From positions 5,736,829-5,800,828 of the forward strand of contig VUYV01000036.1 in assembly GCA_008711295.1 (NCBI GenBank): 64,000 nt of DNA. The letters are read 5' to 3'. The notes beneath the pieces were generated by a model. That model did not search any database and was not told where the DNA came from. It was given only the letters and a program-made list of their open reading frames with translations. The stretch's first letter is position 1; each line of letters starts with the position of its first letter. This document shows, in pieces, positions 11,901-23,346 of the stretch. Position numbers and translations under genes: made by a program. Origin of the DNA: Anarhynchus alexandrinus. Lineage: Eukaryota; Chordata; Aves; Charadriiformes; Charadriidae.

Positions 11901-13579
11901 TCTGTGATGTTTTAGTAAATGTCAGTCTGGAAATAGATAAATTATATCTGTTATTCATGTATAATCTTCTGCACAAGTCTAGCTTGTTAAAAGGTGCTTT
12001 GCGTTATGGTTTCTATAAGCATACCGATTCTAATCTGGAATTAATCAAGTAAATAAATAAACTTACCAAATGGCAAATAAAGCTCTGTGTGCATTTGACT
12101 TGTAAATACATCTGTAAAATATTTTATTAACAGCAGGTGGCAACCTTTGAAAATTGGACTGCAGCAGCATGGTTTCACTTTTATATATATAAATGCAAAT
12201 TATTTCAAGAACGGTTTTATAAGCAGAAGCTGGTTGATCTGAGCGTCTGCTTATTGAGAAGATTCACATTAACCTTCTCTTAGTGCTGTGCTTTTATAGA
12301 AGAAATCTGCATTAGCTACGGAAATTATAATTTGTTTAGGAATCCAATACAAATACTGTTTTGTACTGCTTTTCAGATCATGAATGTTTTATTAAAATTA
12401 AAGAGATCATTTGAGAAGTCAAATTTGCTTAACTTCTCCAGTATAGTATTATAACTTTATAACTACAAATAGTCCTTTTGTTGTTCTTCAAATGCAATGA
12501 GATTCCTTGTTCTACTGTACTGTAAATACCCTGAAAACTCTTTAATGGCTGTCAAGGGATAAACACACTGCCTATGAAAATGTGGGCTTGACAACATAAA
12601 ATTCACATCTGATATATTTCCCATTTCCTCACCCAAAGCATCCCTGCCATTTAAGTCCTTTCTCTGACTAGCAGAGAACATAGCCATCGAAATGTCCAGA
12701 AGTCGGAGAGATTGCTAGATTGATTTTTGCTGCCTTCTTTTTGGCAGGTCAGAACACATAATTTCCCAAGTGAATGCCTAAGACATCCTACATTACTTAC
12801 ACCTTATTTTGTTATCTTACACCTATCCAACAATGCATTCTTTGACTTTAGGACAATGTGTCTTTACAGATAAATATAGTCGGATTCACCAGCTGTTCTT
12901 GTTTATTCATCACTTTTGAAGAAGCTCAAAAGTACACTTTTATCAGCTTTCAGTGGGGAAGACTTAAATTTGTTGGGAGGGCAAAGTAAAAAGTGCTGCA
13001 AAGAAATATATTTAAGCATTATATTAAAACTGGAAAGACGTGCCTTCATTTTAAATTACTTCCCTTTTTATCAAATGTTGCTCATTTATTCGTTCGTTCT
13101 ATAGAGTATGTAAACTTCACTTTTTCCTTTATCTTTACTTCACTGAAATTCACCCCAAATATATTACAAAGATGTCTCTTGTACACTGGATAAAAGGAAT
13201 TCCATGATTTACAAAACCAGCCCTGATATTCTGAGACACTGTGCATTCAGAGAGAATTTCTGTAGCAAATCATCGCCACTCCAAATAACGTACGCATACG
13301 AAGGCAAGGAAATATTTTTTCTGATAACTTTCTATATATGGTATTTTGATATATTTAAAACATGATGCATTGCTTATACATCCAATAGGGCTAGTCAACA
13401 CCTAGCTACATAAAAAAACTCTACTGAGAAAAACAGCTGTGACTCGTCTAAAGCAAGGCCAGATATGGCTCTTTATGGCTATTCCTCTGTGGACATTGAT
13501 TTTGTCTCTACTGAAGATGACCATTAAAGTAAGCCATACTGTAGTGCAGATAATAACAACAATTATATTTGCATCTCAC
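5936..13579 (-). other. ADGRB3: ADGRB3 intron, 7.6 kb, between TSR4 and hormone-receptor exons
   Basis: AT-rich intron with donor next to 13580 and acceptor next to 5935. It contains a CR1 copy (9255-10518) antisense to the gene, an A-run near 7700-7725, and otherwise sequence in which I see no gene. Small frames at 8048-8329, 8527-8727 and 12463-12687 have no recognisable product. Confidence 0.9.
9255..10518 (+). mobile_element. CR1 retrotransposon, 5'-truncated, with long RT frame and intact 3' end
   Basis: A continuous plus-strand frame from about 9258 to 10337 (359 codons) encodes the C-terminal part of a CR1 reverse transcriptase. Visible are the DLCKEFDTF segment (palm domain), [25 protein letters not shown], the catalytic [33 protein letters not shown] and the C-terminal LDIRKK. 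The 3' part continues with the usual CR1 tail and ends in ATGATTCTATTCTATGA at about 10518, the CR1 terminal repeat. Compared with the copy at 1610-2477 it lacks 15 bases (five codons) between LFNIF and GIEC, just before the catalytic motif, so it is unlikely to encode an active enzyme despite the open frame. The 5' half of the element is absent. It is antisense to ADGRB3. Confidence 0.95.
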
Positions 13580-13744
13580 CGGGACACCTCTGTTCACTGC
13601 ATCGTCTAACTTCTTCTCCAGTTCCTTCACACTGTTGCCCAGTCACAGCAGCACCTTGACAGATCCTTATCCGTCTCTCCCAGCCACCATCACAGGATTT
13701 GGAACAGCCACTCCAATGGCCCCACTGGTTCCACTGGCCATTTG
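13580..13744 (-). CDS. ADGRB3: ADGRB3 exon: thrombospondin type-1 repeat 4
   Basis: The exon is 165 bp, 55 residues, the last TSR. The ladder is WNQWGHW. The motif at the first cysteine pair is CSKSCDGG, so the O-fucose acceptor would be Ser, whereas repeats 1-3 have Thr. Cysteines are at residues 14, 18, 29, 39, 49 and 54. The charged segment WERRIRIC precedes the third cysteine; [13 protein letters not shown] closes the repeat. The acceptor is tttttccaaacag|CAAATGG, completing the Ala codon left by TSR3; the donor is CCCG|GTGAGA. The intron between it and the TSR3 exon is only 897 bp, the second shortest in the window. The plus-strand open frame that covers it is the complement and has no independent support. 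Confidence 0.96.
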
Positions 13745-14641
13745 CTGTTTGGAAAAATATAGTTACAGTGGTGACATAATCAAAGTCATAAAGGAGGATA
13801 TACAGGTTATTCTTTACTTAGGTAAAAGAAGAAAGCCCCCCGGATATAACTAACAGTGACAGAAGTGGTAGATGGAGGCGCATGGAAGATGGGGAAGTCT
13901 CTACTTGGCTCCTAAATATGGAATTGATGTCTAAATGACTTGCATCTTGAGATAAAAGAAAAGGAATTGGTGCACATTAACTTACATTTAGACTGCAAAA
14001 CCGACATTGTCACTTCTGTATTATTTTCTATATAGTTGTATAGTGCTGATGTATAGCAATGATACTATTTACAATGTGCATAACAACCATTTTAAAAACT
14101 AAATAAAAACATTTTTGCATGTGTTATTTTAGGAGCTTGATTTTTACATGCTCTGACAGTGCAAATGAAGCTTAAAAGTTGGTATAAATGTAATTTACCC
14201 AACCTGGAAGGCTGCTTTTATACTGCCAGAGGATCATGAAGTAGTCTCAGTGTAAAAGGGAATCAGTACATACTTGTTCACTTTCTAGGTTTGTGAGACA
14301 CTTCATCAAGTTTTTTAGGCCTCGAACATATCTTTCTAAAACTGCTGAATGTCCTTTAAATGGTGATAAAACCAAAAAACCTGATATGCAGCCGGTCGTG
14401 CAGTCTTTCCCAATTCATTCTTTAGCTTTTTATCTCCAGGTGGCTCACCGAATAAAAGAAAGTGAGGCCCCAGGCCTCCCTCTGGAGGTGGCTGCTCTGC
14501 CCCTTTGCAGCCCGCTGAGGCCTGCGGTGGCCCCCCCGGCAGCCTGCCGGCATTCCCCCAGGTCCCGGCTCAGAGCTACCGGCAGGACAGGCCCCCAGGT
14601 CTCTCCTGAGCAGGAGAGGTACCGCGCCGGTCGTTACTCAC
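13745..14641 (-). other. ADGRB3: ADGRB3 intron, 897 bp, between TSR3 and TSR4 exons
   Basis: Short intron whose 5' part (14450-14641) belongs to a CpG-rich block and whose 3' part is AT-rich. It starts GTGAGT and ends ccaaacag. A plus-strand open frame at 14293-14661 runs through the GC-rich part; such frames are common in GC-rich DNA and it has no recognised product. Confidence 0.92.
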
Positions 14642-15000
14642 CGGTGCACTCGGGGTTATAGCACTCCCGGCTCTCGGCCCAGGGCCCTCTGCACTCGGAG
14701 CCGCCGTGGGCCGCCGCCGTGCACTGCCGGCTCCGCTGCTGGGTGCCGTTGGAGCAGGTCACCGAGCACTGGCTCCACGAGCTCCACTCCTGCCACTGTC
14801 CGTCGACTGCCGCGGCAGGCACAAAAGAGATGGACACAGCAGAGTTACCACCTGAGCCGGGCAGGGCCTCGCGGCTTCCTTCTAGGTTAGGGGGTTTCAA
14901 CACAGGCCTGAATGCAGCCCCGCGGCCTGGGCCTAGCCTGAAAGACGCTTGGCTTCTTACAGCAGTCAAACACAGAAACCGCCGTTATGAGCGACTTTAA
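14461..15000. promoter_or_regulatory. Intragenic CpG island covering the TSR3 exon
   Basis: By hand count this 540 bp block has close to 38 CpG dinucleotides and a GC content I judge to be well over 60 percent. Flanking intron has few CpGs. The block spans the whole TSR3 exon and extends about 190 bp on each side. No TATA box or initiator was recognised. It may be an orphan intragenic CpG island with promoter or enhancer activity, or a locally GC-biased, recombination-prone patch. Promoter function is inference only. Confidence 0.6.
14642..14806 (-). CDS. ADGRB3: ADGRB3 exon: thrombospondin type-1 repeat 3 (in CpG island)
   Basis: The exon is 165 bp, 55 residues, one TSR. The ladder is WQEWSSW, followed by CSVTCSNGT, which also contains an NGT glycosylation sequon. 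Cysteines are at residues 14, 18, 29, 39, 49 and 54. The acceptor is gccgcggcag|TCGACGG, an unusual G- and CpG-containing polypyrimidine region; the donor is ACCG|GTGAGT, a near-perfect consensus. Both ends are phase 1. Unlike its neighbours the exon is strongly GC-biased at third positions (for example GCC, GCG-type Ala codons and CGG Arg codons) and lies inside a CpG-rich block. The minus-strand frame also stays open for more than 150 nt into the upstream intron but has no ATG there, so that extension is not evidence for an alternative first exon by itself. Confidence 0.97.
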
Positions 15001-17436
15001 AATCGTTTAAAACCGTTTTCCTTTTTCTTCAAGTCAAGAACTTTTCATCTCCTCTCATTATACACTGGCATAACAAAAGATAAATTACAATTTGGCTCGC
15101 ATACTGTACGGTTTGAAAGGCCTTATTAAAAAGACTGGTCTTGCCTTTTTAGTGAAAAATTGGGGCCAGTTTTGTATGATGTAAACACTGAGCCCTTCAA
15201 AGTGTTTTATTACAGCTGCGGCGACCACTCAGATGGGTCAGTTTATAAGATTATTGGTCCTGACTGTGAAATTAGGTCTCTTTAGTTGAATAGGAAAAGG
15301 AAAACAGTAGTTACCACCTTGCCTCACGTACGGTCTCTGTTCTCTATACTTATAATGCTGAATATACTTTTATCATTCATCCTCCCTGTAAGGTAAATGA
15401 TCCCAGTTCTTAGACATTTTTTTTGAGATAAAATGTAGGAGGACAGAAACGGCCTGCCTTCTTCCTCGGGTCTGCTTCTGTGTTTGCATATTGCATAATC
15501 TTCTTTCTGAATTTTCAAACTGAATTTTCAAACAATATAGATATGGTGACCAGTTCTGTATTTAGTATTTTGTATCAGCCCATATATTTGAGTTTGGATG
15601 AATATTCCCATGAGTAAAGGTTTAGGGCTGTTATTTTTAATTTTCTATCTCAGAAAGCTTCTTGAGGCAAATGAAAATATTAAAAAAATAAATAAAAAAT
15701 ATAAACCAATTAAGTTCCCATGCAAGTGAAAAATTATATGGTCTATAATAGATAATAGGACTAGACAGTATTTTTGAAAATGGGTAAGCATTATGAAATG
15801 TGTTATTACTGATTGTGCTAATGCAGAATCCTACGTTCATACAGACTTCAGCAATCATCAGTTCCTCATCACACCTGCAGTTACCCAATATAAACTTAAA
15901 ATGTAGGTTGTAATACAATTTTGATTGATACTCATCCTTGAAAACCTGGTTTTATGACTACTAATTCCATAAAAGCACCACCGCTGAAAATGAATGGCTT
16001 CACTTGGTACACTTGCCAACCCCTGATTTCAGGATCTGTCTAAAGGAGGGTTGGAATAGCAGCTTCCTAAGTTGATGGTGTTAATAATTACAATAGGAAG
16101 CAGAATCTTTAAGTTAGTGATTTAACATACTATGTATGGGTGCACCACTGCTCAGTGAAATGTGGAGATGAACTATTCCACTGTCGTCTGACAGTAACCA
16201 CAGAAGATTTCTAACCATTCAAAGACACTATCTGTATCTCTAATACCCAGGATCTCAGCAACCAGTGAATTAAAGGAAGAGAGGGTTTGAGGCTTGTTCC
16301 TAAAGTTCTATATTAAATATTCTATGTAATGCCTGATTGTGAACCACTTCTCAATGCATATGCCTCTCAAGCTATGATAATTTATTCAGCAGAAAATGGA
16401 AATCTTTCCAAACATGGAAGCTAGTTGCATTCATTAATCATAAAAGCTTTATGTGAAGAGGAAAACATTATGGAAATTACATTTCAATGCACCCTCTTCA
16501 GTTTTATTCATTGCTATATAGTATTATTTAGGGTAGGAAAGATCGAATCAATTATTATAGTGTCTTTGGAGAAAACTCATTCCGTGGTTTCTCATATATA
16601 TTTCATACATCTCCCTTCTTTATCTTTAGGAGCAAATAGCGTGTGGGTTTTCTATTTCAGAAATACTGTTAAGAGACTAAAGAATTCAACGTGAAGATTC
16701 CCTTATACAATTGAACATTCAAGTTACAGCAAATCTTAACATTCAGCGAAGATTTAAACTGTTACTTTTAAATGTAACCAGTATATAACTTCCTCTGATG
16801 AAAGTCATTTAGGTACAAATGACTGTTCCAAATCTAGAATTCTCATATAACTGCTTATTTTGACAGATTAGGTGTAATATCTTTTGTGTTCCTTTGCAAT
16901 ACTGAAGTGAACTGAATGCATTAATTTCTTCACTGCTATTTTTATTTGGCATTTGTCTTGTTGTCAACTCTGCTTCATGCTCATATATCATGTTAATTAC
17001 TTTTGTGTAGGCACATGTAAAATTGCACAGCTGCCAACTTGGCCAAAAACTGGATTAATTCAAAATTTTTGCAGCTTCATACCAGTCTAAAACTTTTACA
17101 CAAATTCTGTCCTGAAGCTGGAGTATGCTTTGCTGACCAGAGGAAAAGCAAGGCTCAGGTTTCATAAAAATCTAAGAAATTTAATTTTAATTTTGTGAGG
17201 CACTAAGTTCCGTTTTTTTCCATCATCTCTGTTTTCAAATCATCAACCAACCATTTGCTAGTGAAATGGCCATTAACTGTTTTCAGGAGGAGCCCTGGTC
17301 ACGGAGAATCTATTTGCAGCAGTGTTGTGAACTGTGGATATTCAACAAGCACACTACAAAGGCAACCTTCACACTGTCAGACAGAACTCATGAAAGAAAC
17401 TTCTCACATTACAGCTACCTGACACCTTTTTAATAC

Positions 17437-17504
17437 CTAAGTATGACAATGAGTTCAATAATTATATATATAAACTTTATGGTTATTGAACTCGTATCAC
17501 TTAG
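17437..17504. repeat. Imperfect inverted repeat, about 68 bp
   Basis: The left arm (17437-17461) and right arm (17483-17504) pair through a perfect 11 bp inner stem, GAGTTCAATAA, and an outer 6 bp stem, CTAAGT, separated by an asymmetric bulge. The loop is AT-rich (about 21 nt). The size resembles a pre-miRNA-like hairpin or a small solo inverted repeat. Nothing shows that it is transcribed beyond being intronic. Confidence 0.6.
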
Positions 17505-17507
17505 TTT

Positions 17508-17557
17508 TATATACATATATATGTGTGTGTATATATGTGTGTAAATATATACACATA
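17508..17557. repeat. TA/TG microsatellite
   Basis: Mixed (TA)n, (TG)n and (CA)n dinucleotide runs, including GTGTGTGTATATATGTGTG, make up this tract. It adjoins the inverted repeat at 17437-17504. Confidence 0.85.
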
Positions 17558-18294
17558 TTGAAAATTTTGGTCAAAATCATAACCTATGGACAAAAAATTT
17601 AAAAGAATAGATGATTTTTTAAGTTAGTTTTAATTTCAGTGGATAGAAGGTTTAACATGAAGCCCACACATTGTTTACCTGGTTAGGGGTATTTTTTTGA
17701 AAGTGGTTTAGCAACTAACTTCCAGAAATGATGCACTTAAAATTCTTACCATAAGGGTTTAACTGGGATTCAAATAATTCCCTAGCTTGTGTCAGCCTTT
17801 CTCTCTGCACACATGTAAATAATAAGCAAAGCATTTTGAACAAATTAATAACAATTAAAATTTGATGGTTTCCCAAATATGTTTGTTGTATGATGAATAA
17901 ATAATTACAGTGACCTTCCAAGCAAACATAATGCAAACAGATATGGTGGACACAAACTTTATGACCTCTGAATGTCTCCCTTTGTGCCACACTCAGAGAG
18001 CTGTTTGTCTTTTGGTTCTCCAAGACCCATCCTGAATCGATTTCCTACACAACATACCATGCCCTTCAGAGAGGGTATCTTGAAGAAACTAAGAATTTGC
18101 TCGTGTAGAATCTTGAACAGAGTTACAATCCTGATTATATCCTTTAATCACTACAGTCAGAATTATGAACATTACCCAGCCTACTCACTTTGTATAACAT
18201 TTTTTTTTCTGTGTGCAAAGGGCAATTAAAGAAATCACAAACAACCCACATCGAATGTACTGTAACAAAGCAGAGAGTTGCTATATGAGCTCAC

Positions 18295-18459
18295 CAGGGC
18301 AGAGTGCAATATTGCAAGGTTTATGTTGTGTTTCAGGTCCATCACATGATCTTCCCCCATACTGGGGAGGTATACATGACCTTGTCCTAGTTCTTTGGCC
18401 TCGACCACATGTGAATGAACACAAACTCCAAGGTGACCATTCCTCCCAAACGCCATGTA
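18295..18459 (-). CDS. ADGRB3: ADGRB3 exon: thrombospondin type-1 repeat 2
   Basis: The exon is 165 bp and encodes exactly 55 residues, one TSR. The ladder is WEEWSPW; the fucosylation-type motif is CSFTCGRG; the arginine-rich strand reads QRTRTRSC. Cysteines are at residues 14, 18, 29, 39, 49 and 54. The acceptor is ggtttgttgcag|TACATGG, restoring a Val codon from G|TA. The donor is CCCTG|GTGAGC at 18295/18294, close to consensus. Both ends are phase 1. An ATG-initiated plus-strand frame over this exon is only its complement. Compared with the mammalian protein as I remember it, a few loop positions differ while the cysteine and tryptophan framework is intact, so this is a functional orthologue under constraint. 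Confidence 0.97.
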
Positions 18460-21400
18460 CTGCAACAAACCAAACAGATTTTAACCAGAAACTGACACAC
18501 AAGTAACAGAAGGATTTCAAAATAAGCAAGATCAATATTTTAAATGGGAATTATTTTGCCAACTTCAAGAAAATCAGTACATAGTTAATCTTTAGCATTG
18601 GCAAATAAACCCTTTATAAAATTTAGTTAATTTCAATTTTAAAATTATATTTTCTCTGAAATATATTTAACTTTGAACCATTTTCTCTAACCTTTAAACT
18701 AATCTCACTACTGCATTTTCTTTTCTTTCATTCTTTTAAGAAAGATGGCTTCTCTTTTCAAAAGTTAGTTATGATACTTTTCGTGCCGACTTGAGATATT
18801 TTTAATAGCCCTGATTTTCAGGATACTAGTCTTGGTGAAAATCAGGCATATACATTAGGTCTCAAGGCAACTCTAAAAACTTGAAGCAATCAAAATGAAG
18901 CTTCCTTTTGAAAATATAGGAATAGATGCAATACTTTCTTACTGTATCACCATCATAAATTTGGGCTGTTATCTTACAATTGTTTCACTTGTTTAAACAC
19001 TGGTGGAAACAGGGCAGTACATGTGCTTGATTATCTTCCTCAAAAATTCCAAGACCACATAAGCAAAAGAGATTTGACCTATTTCCTTACATATTCATTG
19101 ATTTAACATACACAGTAATACATGCATCACTCTATCTTAAAAACATATTCACTCAACAAACTTCAAACACCTTCAGAGTACACAATAAATTCCAAACACA
19201 AACCAATATTTTTATATACAAGTATTTCATAAAATTAATATAAAGAATCACAGAAGATGCATCTTTCTCTACCTTAATTTTTTTCACCGTAGGATAAGTT
19301 AATATACAATATTATGAGCTCATATACTGTATGCATTCCCTTTTCAGAAACAATATGAGTTAAATTTTCAGAAAGTTCTCTAATATAGTCAAGCATGTGC
19401 TGGTAACACAACTCCATACAAGCATTGGCAAAACAGCTCTTTATAAATTGAAAAATACTGCAAAACAAGCTTTAGTTATTTTTCTTCTGCTTAAATAAAA
19501 AGCAGTTCCACAGGTTTAAATTAGGCTGTGTGAGATGATGAATGTAGTAACGAGAACTGCAGTAATACTAGGCATTTAAGAAAAAGTCCTGAGACTTGGT
19601 ACTCAGACTTAGCATCATGCTAGGTACCATGTAACTCTGTGTCTCTGCAACCCTGCCTATTTGAAGGATGTCTGGAGGGTGAAATAGTGTGCAACATCTC
19701 AGTGAATCATTTGGTAACGGTTCACAACATTAGAGAAGAAATAAATTTTCTGGTTTGTCCTCGCTTTTTTTCATCACTGTGTAAGAACTTCTCATGTATA
19801 GGTTTCCTTTGCCTTGAAGACATGTATCACCTGCCCATTCTCTACAAATAAAACCCTTTTCTTGTAGGGATCAAAATAACATTTCCTGAGGTGAAATTCA
19901 GTTGCCAAGGGTGCGGAAGGAGGTTCAGCTCCCTGGCATATTACCACAAAATCATCAGTAAGATCAAGGAGAATTCTGCATGTAGGTTAAGTTCTAGTGC
20001 ATTTCACAAAAAGTAAGGAAAATTGTCATTTCAGATGCTACGTTGAGGTAAAAAGTTTGTTAGCTAACTTCTGAGAAATCCTAGCTGACAGAAAATGGCG
20101 AGCATCATTCAGGGAAGATTTTAACCCAATAGATAACAGATCAATTGATGAAAGGTTTTTAGTTGTTCACATACAAGTGGTCAACAAGCGCAATAATTAT
20201 TCTATGTCCTACATGGCTAGCTTTATTAAAATTATCTTATTCTAAATATCACATCAATCTGCATTATATTAGCCAAAAAAAACCCCTCAGGAACATTCCA
20301 AATTAATGTTAAAGTGACAGGTTTTAGTCTAGTTATTTTAGAAACCTTGATGAACTGTGACATTTTGGCCAAAACCAGGAAACCTAACTCTTCTAAAACT
20401 AGTTAATTGATGGCTGTATCTGCATGTAAGCCCTTACGTTTCATCTTTTCTCAACAGGTACTATACTTGGACAGATACTCTGATCTATCCATGTGATCTG
20501 AAGATTTTTTTCTCATTGACAAAGTATTAGATTCTGAATCCAGACATATCTCTAAGACTCCAAATTTTTTATCGTATGGGAAAAATTAATGAGAAACCAA
20601 TTTGTCAGATAAGATTCCAAACAGTAGTCAGTAATAACAATGATGTAATTTCATCTCCTGATACCACAGTGGTTGACTAAGATGCTCAGGTGCAAAAAGA
20701 AGAACTTCAAAAAGTACAAAACATAGTAAAACAAAAATAATTAAAATTAGAAAAAGATTATGCTGTAAAAAATAATAATTTAGAAAGGTCTTGACACTGT
20801 GTGACACAGGCTGAGGTTTTTCAGGGTACAGATGAGTTTAAGTCTATTGTTTAATTTGGAGTTTTGATTTGATGCTGTCAAAATATTATTAGTTGTCTTC
20901 ATTTAAAAGTGACAGAAACGTGTGCTGAGGGGCTCTTTCAAGATACTGTCTTGAGCCAAAAGATATATATGTGTGTCTCTTCTGGTAAGAGTGACTGCAT
21001 GTTAGCAGCAACACAGAATAATTCTTTTGTGATTTTGGATCTGAACATAAGTGAAAATAAAATGTTTCACTTTGGGCGGACTAAAACTTACAGCAGCCTC
21101 TATCTGTTTGTGGTTTGAAGTAAGCTGTGTTCAAAATCATCTTCCGTGACAAATTTTAGCTCATTAAGGAAAAATTTCACAGTACCTTCTTCTACGTATA
21201 GACTTGTATATCTGAAACTGGTAGATAACTAAAAAAGTCAAGGATGGAAAAGGCATAACACTAAGAAAACAACTAGTGTCAGCAAACAAATATTAAGGAG
21301 AATTATTCTGTTCAATGCATCACAGAAGTGTCCAGTATTATCCAGATCAGCTTTAAAAGAACATCTTAATTTAAAATTTCTTACCTTTAAATATTTTTTC

Positions 21401-21695
21401 TTATATTTCATTTACATTTTGTTTAATACCATTTTCTAAATGCAAAATACCCTATAACATCTGATGAATTATAGCCAGATGAGCTATGCCAAATTACACC
21501 AGATGGAGAGCTGGTCCACAGAGGAGTTACTGTTTTCTATAACACAGTTTCAGATGCAAGATTCATTATTTGGGACAAAAATATTCAGATTATTGCCAAC
21601 TTATCTGTCAAAAACATTGCTAGCACAACGAGTTTGGATTACTGCAGAGCATCTTTCCCTTCTCTCTGCCACTCTGTGAACCTAATCATGTTGAA

Positions 21696-21716
21696 GTGAA
21701 CACCCACGGTGTTCAC
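21696..21716. repeat. Perfect 9 bp inverted repeat with 3 bp spacer
   Basis: GTGAACACC and its exact reverse complement GGTGTTCAC flank the spacer CAC. In single-stranded form it would make a tight hairpin; as duplex it presents two inverted GGTGTT-type half-sites, loosely reminiscent of T-box half-sites. No terminator role is implied, since this is intronic vertebrate DNA. Confidence 0.7.
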
Positions 21717-22925
21717 AATACGCAACTGCTGTGAAGTGGGAGGAGGCGTGAGGCCATACTGGCCTTCATCCTACAAGCATATTTTGGGAGATTTTTATTG
21801 GGGTTTAAATGCTGTTGATTTTTTCAGCCTTAAACTGAAAAGAAATTGGAAAGCTATTATGGCCATTGACGTTTCATTGTAAGTGGTATCATAGTTTAAT
21901 ATGGCTGAATAACTGCATCTAAGCAGATGCTACCTTAAAGGAATTTTTAAAATTAAATTAGAGGGCTTGTATGCACAAATTTAAACTGACGAGCACTGTA
22001 GTTTCCTTTAGTATACCTTAAGTTGTCTTTTCAAAAATCTTTCATAAATTCTTAATACATAAACTCAGCAAACTTTCTGACACCTGCCCTCTAACCTTCA
22101 TGTTGAAGCCATGCATCTACTCTACTTCTGCCCTGTCTCTTTTTAATTATAAACTTAAGTTTTCCTGACTCTTATTTTCTCCCTCCCAAGTGAAGTCCTG
22201 AACTTCCAGAGCATCGACTACAAACAGTGAAGCTACAGGAATTAAAAAAGATAGCGCTAATTTCTCTGTAAGGATTTTGTTAGTGTGCCATGTAGGCACA
22301 GAATGCAGCAAAATGTACAATGTGTCAGCGATATGGCTAGACTTCATTGAGATGAGTCCTGAGGAAAAAAAGGGAGATAAGTAAAGCAGTCTTAGCATAT
22401 CACACCAGCCAAAATATAGCTTTTTGAGCATACAAATGTTTGAAACGGTTTAAAGTATTCCTGCTCCTGCCATGTATTGTTTTATCTGTAAGCTTGAAAA
22501 TGCTGAGCTTCAGCTGAATTGTGTGGTAAAAGTGATTGAAGATAATGGGGAAGGAGAAATAGAAACTAATTGAGATGATCTACAGGCTTGGAAATTCCAT
22601 ATTCTTTCTCCTTGAAGTTTTAGCTGTGTTAGAAATTATCCACTAAGCTGAAATGAATCAGTGGGACTGCAGTACTGGATTCTGAGTTGTCCTTGCTCAA
22701 AAAAGAACCAGTAACAACAGCAGTTACCTAAACCACTGGTTTTGTTGCCTACTTATGCTGCACTTTTCCAGAAGGCTCTTGATTCCAAGAGACTGACAGA
22801 ATTACCTAATGGATTCCTGTCCCTGAAATATTATTGGTCTGGAATAAATATAAATAAACCTTCATGCTTTTACTTTAATTATTAGGAGTACTATTTTGAA
22901 ATTTAAAGCGTTACTTCAATACTAA

Positions 22926-22960
22926 TATGTATATACACATACTTACATATATATATATTC
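22926..22960. repeat. TA/CA-rich microsatellite
   Basis: Short mixed tract of TATA, CACATA and (AT)n, with a run of alternating AT near its end. It is a low-complexity intronic repeat. Confidence 0.75.
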
Positions 22961-23331
22961 AGCAGGACAAAAATAAATAAAACAATGAAAACAACTGGCA
23001 ATTGGACCAAATAGCTTTCATGTACTTATATAAAAGACTCTGTAGTCTCACTGTTGCATAATGGTGAAGCTCACAATTTTCCAGGACAGTGAGGTCACAG
23101 AGAGATGTATTGCCTAACATCCCAGTGAGGATCTTGGACACTAAAGAGAGTATGAAGGCAATCGATGAAAATAATCCGGAAACCTTGCATTAATATTTTC
23201 AAGTTTAGCAGGTTCTCTTGAAGCTTGTGGATAGGTGCTTAAAGTACAGTCCAGTAGGCCAGTCTACATATGTTTGTTATTTTGAAGGGACAACTTTTTG
23301 ATTAGGAAGCATTATTCCAGCTCTCAAAATG

Positions 23332-23346
23332 CCCCCACCCCCCCCT
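23332..23346. repeat. C-homopolymer tract interrupted by one A
   Basis: CCCCCACCCCCCCC-type run in otherwise AT-rich intron. On the transcribed sense of ADGRB3 this is a G-run. Confidence 0.85.

Larger units (their letters stand above)
14807..18294 (-). other. ADGRB3: ADGRB3 intron, 3.5 kb, between TSR2 and TSR3 exons
   Basis: Donor GTGAGC next to 18295, acceptor gcggcag next to 14806. It contains the upstream part of the CpG block, a small imperfect inverted repeat (17437-17504) and a TG/TA microsatellite right beside it. No gene seen; open frames at 15637-15918, 16425-16694 and 17715-18023 look like chance. Confidence 0.9.

Noticed and set aside
13569..13853. 94-codon plus-strand open frame
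   Set aside because: It overlaps the complement of the TSR4 exon; the minus strand gives a complete TSR with correct splice sites.
14807..14969. Possible alternative 5' extension of the TSR3 exon
   Set aside because: The frame is open but starts with TTG, not ATG, and a good AG acceptor sits at the exon edge; kept only as a note in the CpG island finding.
14719..15000. 93-codon plus-strand open frame across the TSR3 exon
   Set aside because: Complement of coding sequence within a GC-rich block where stops are rare by composition.
18213..18506. 97-codon plus-strand open frame
   Set aside because: Complement of the TSR2 exon and its splice sites.
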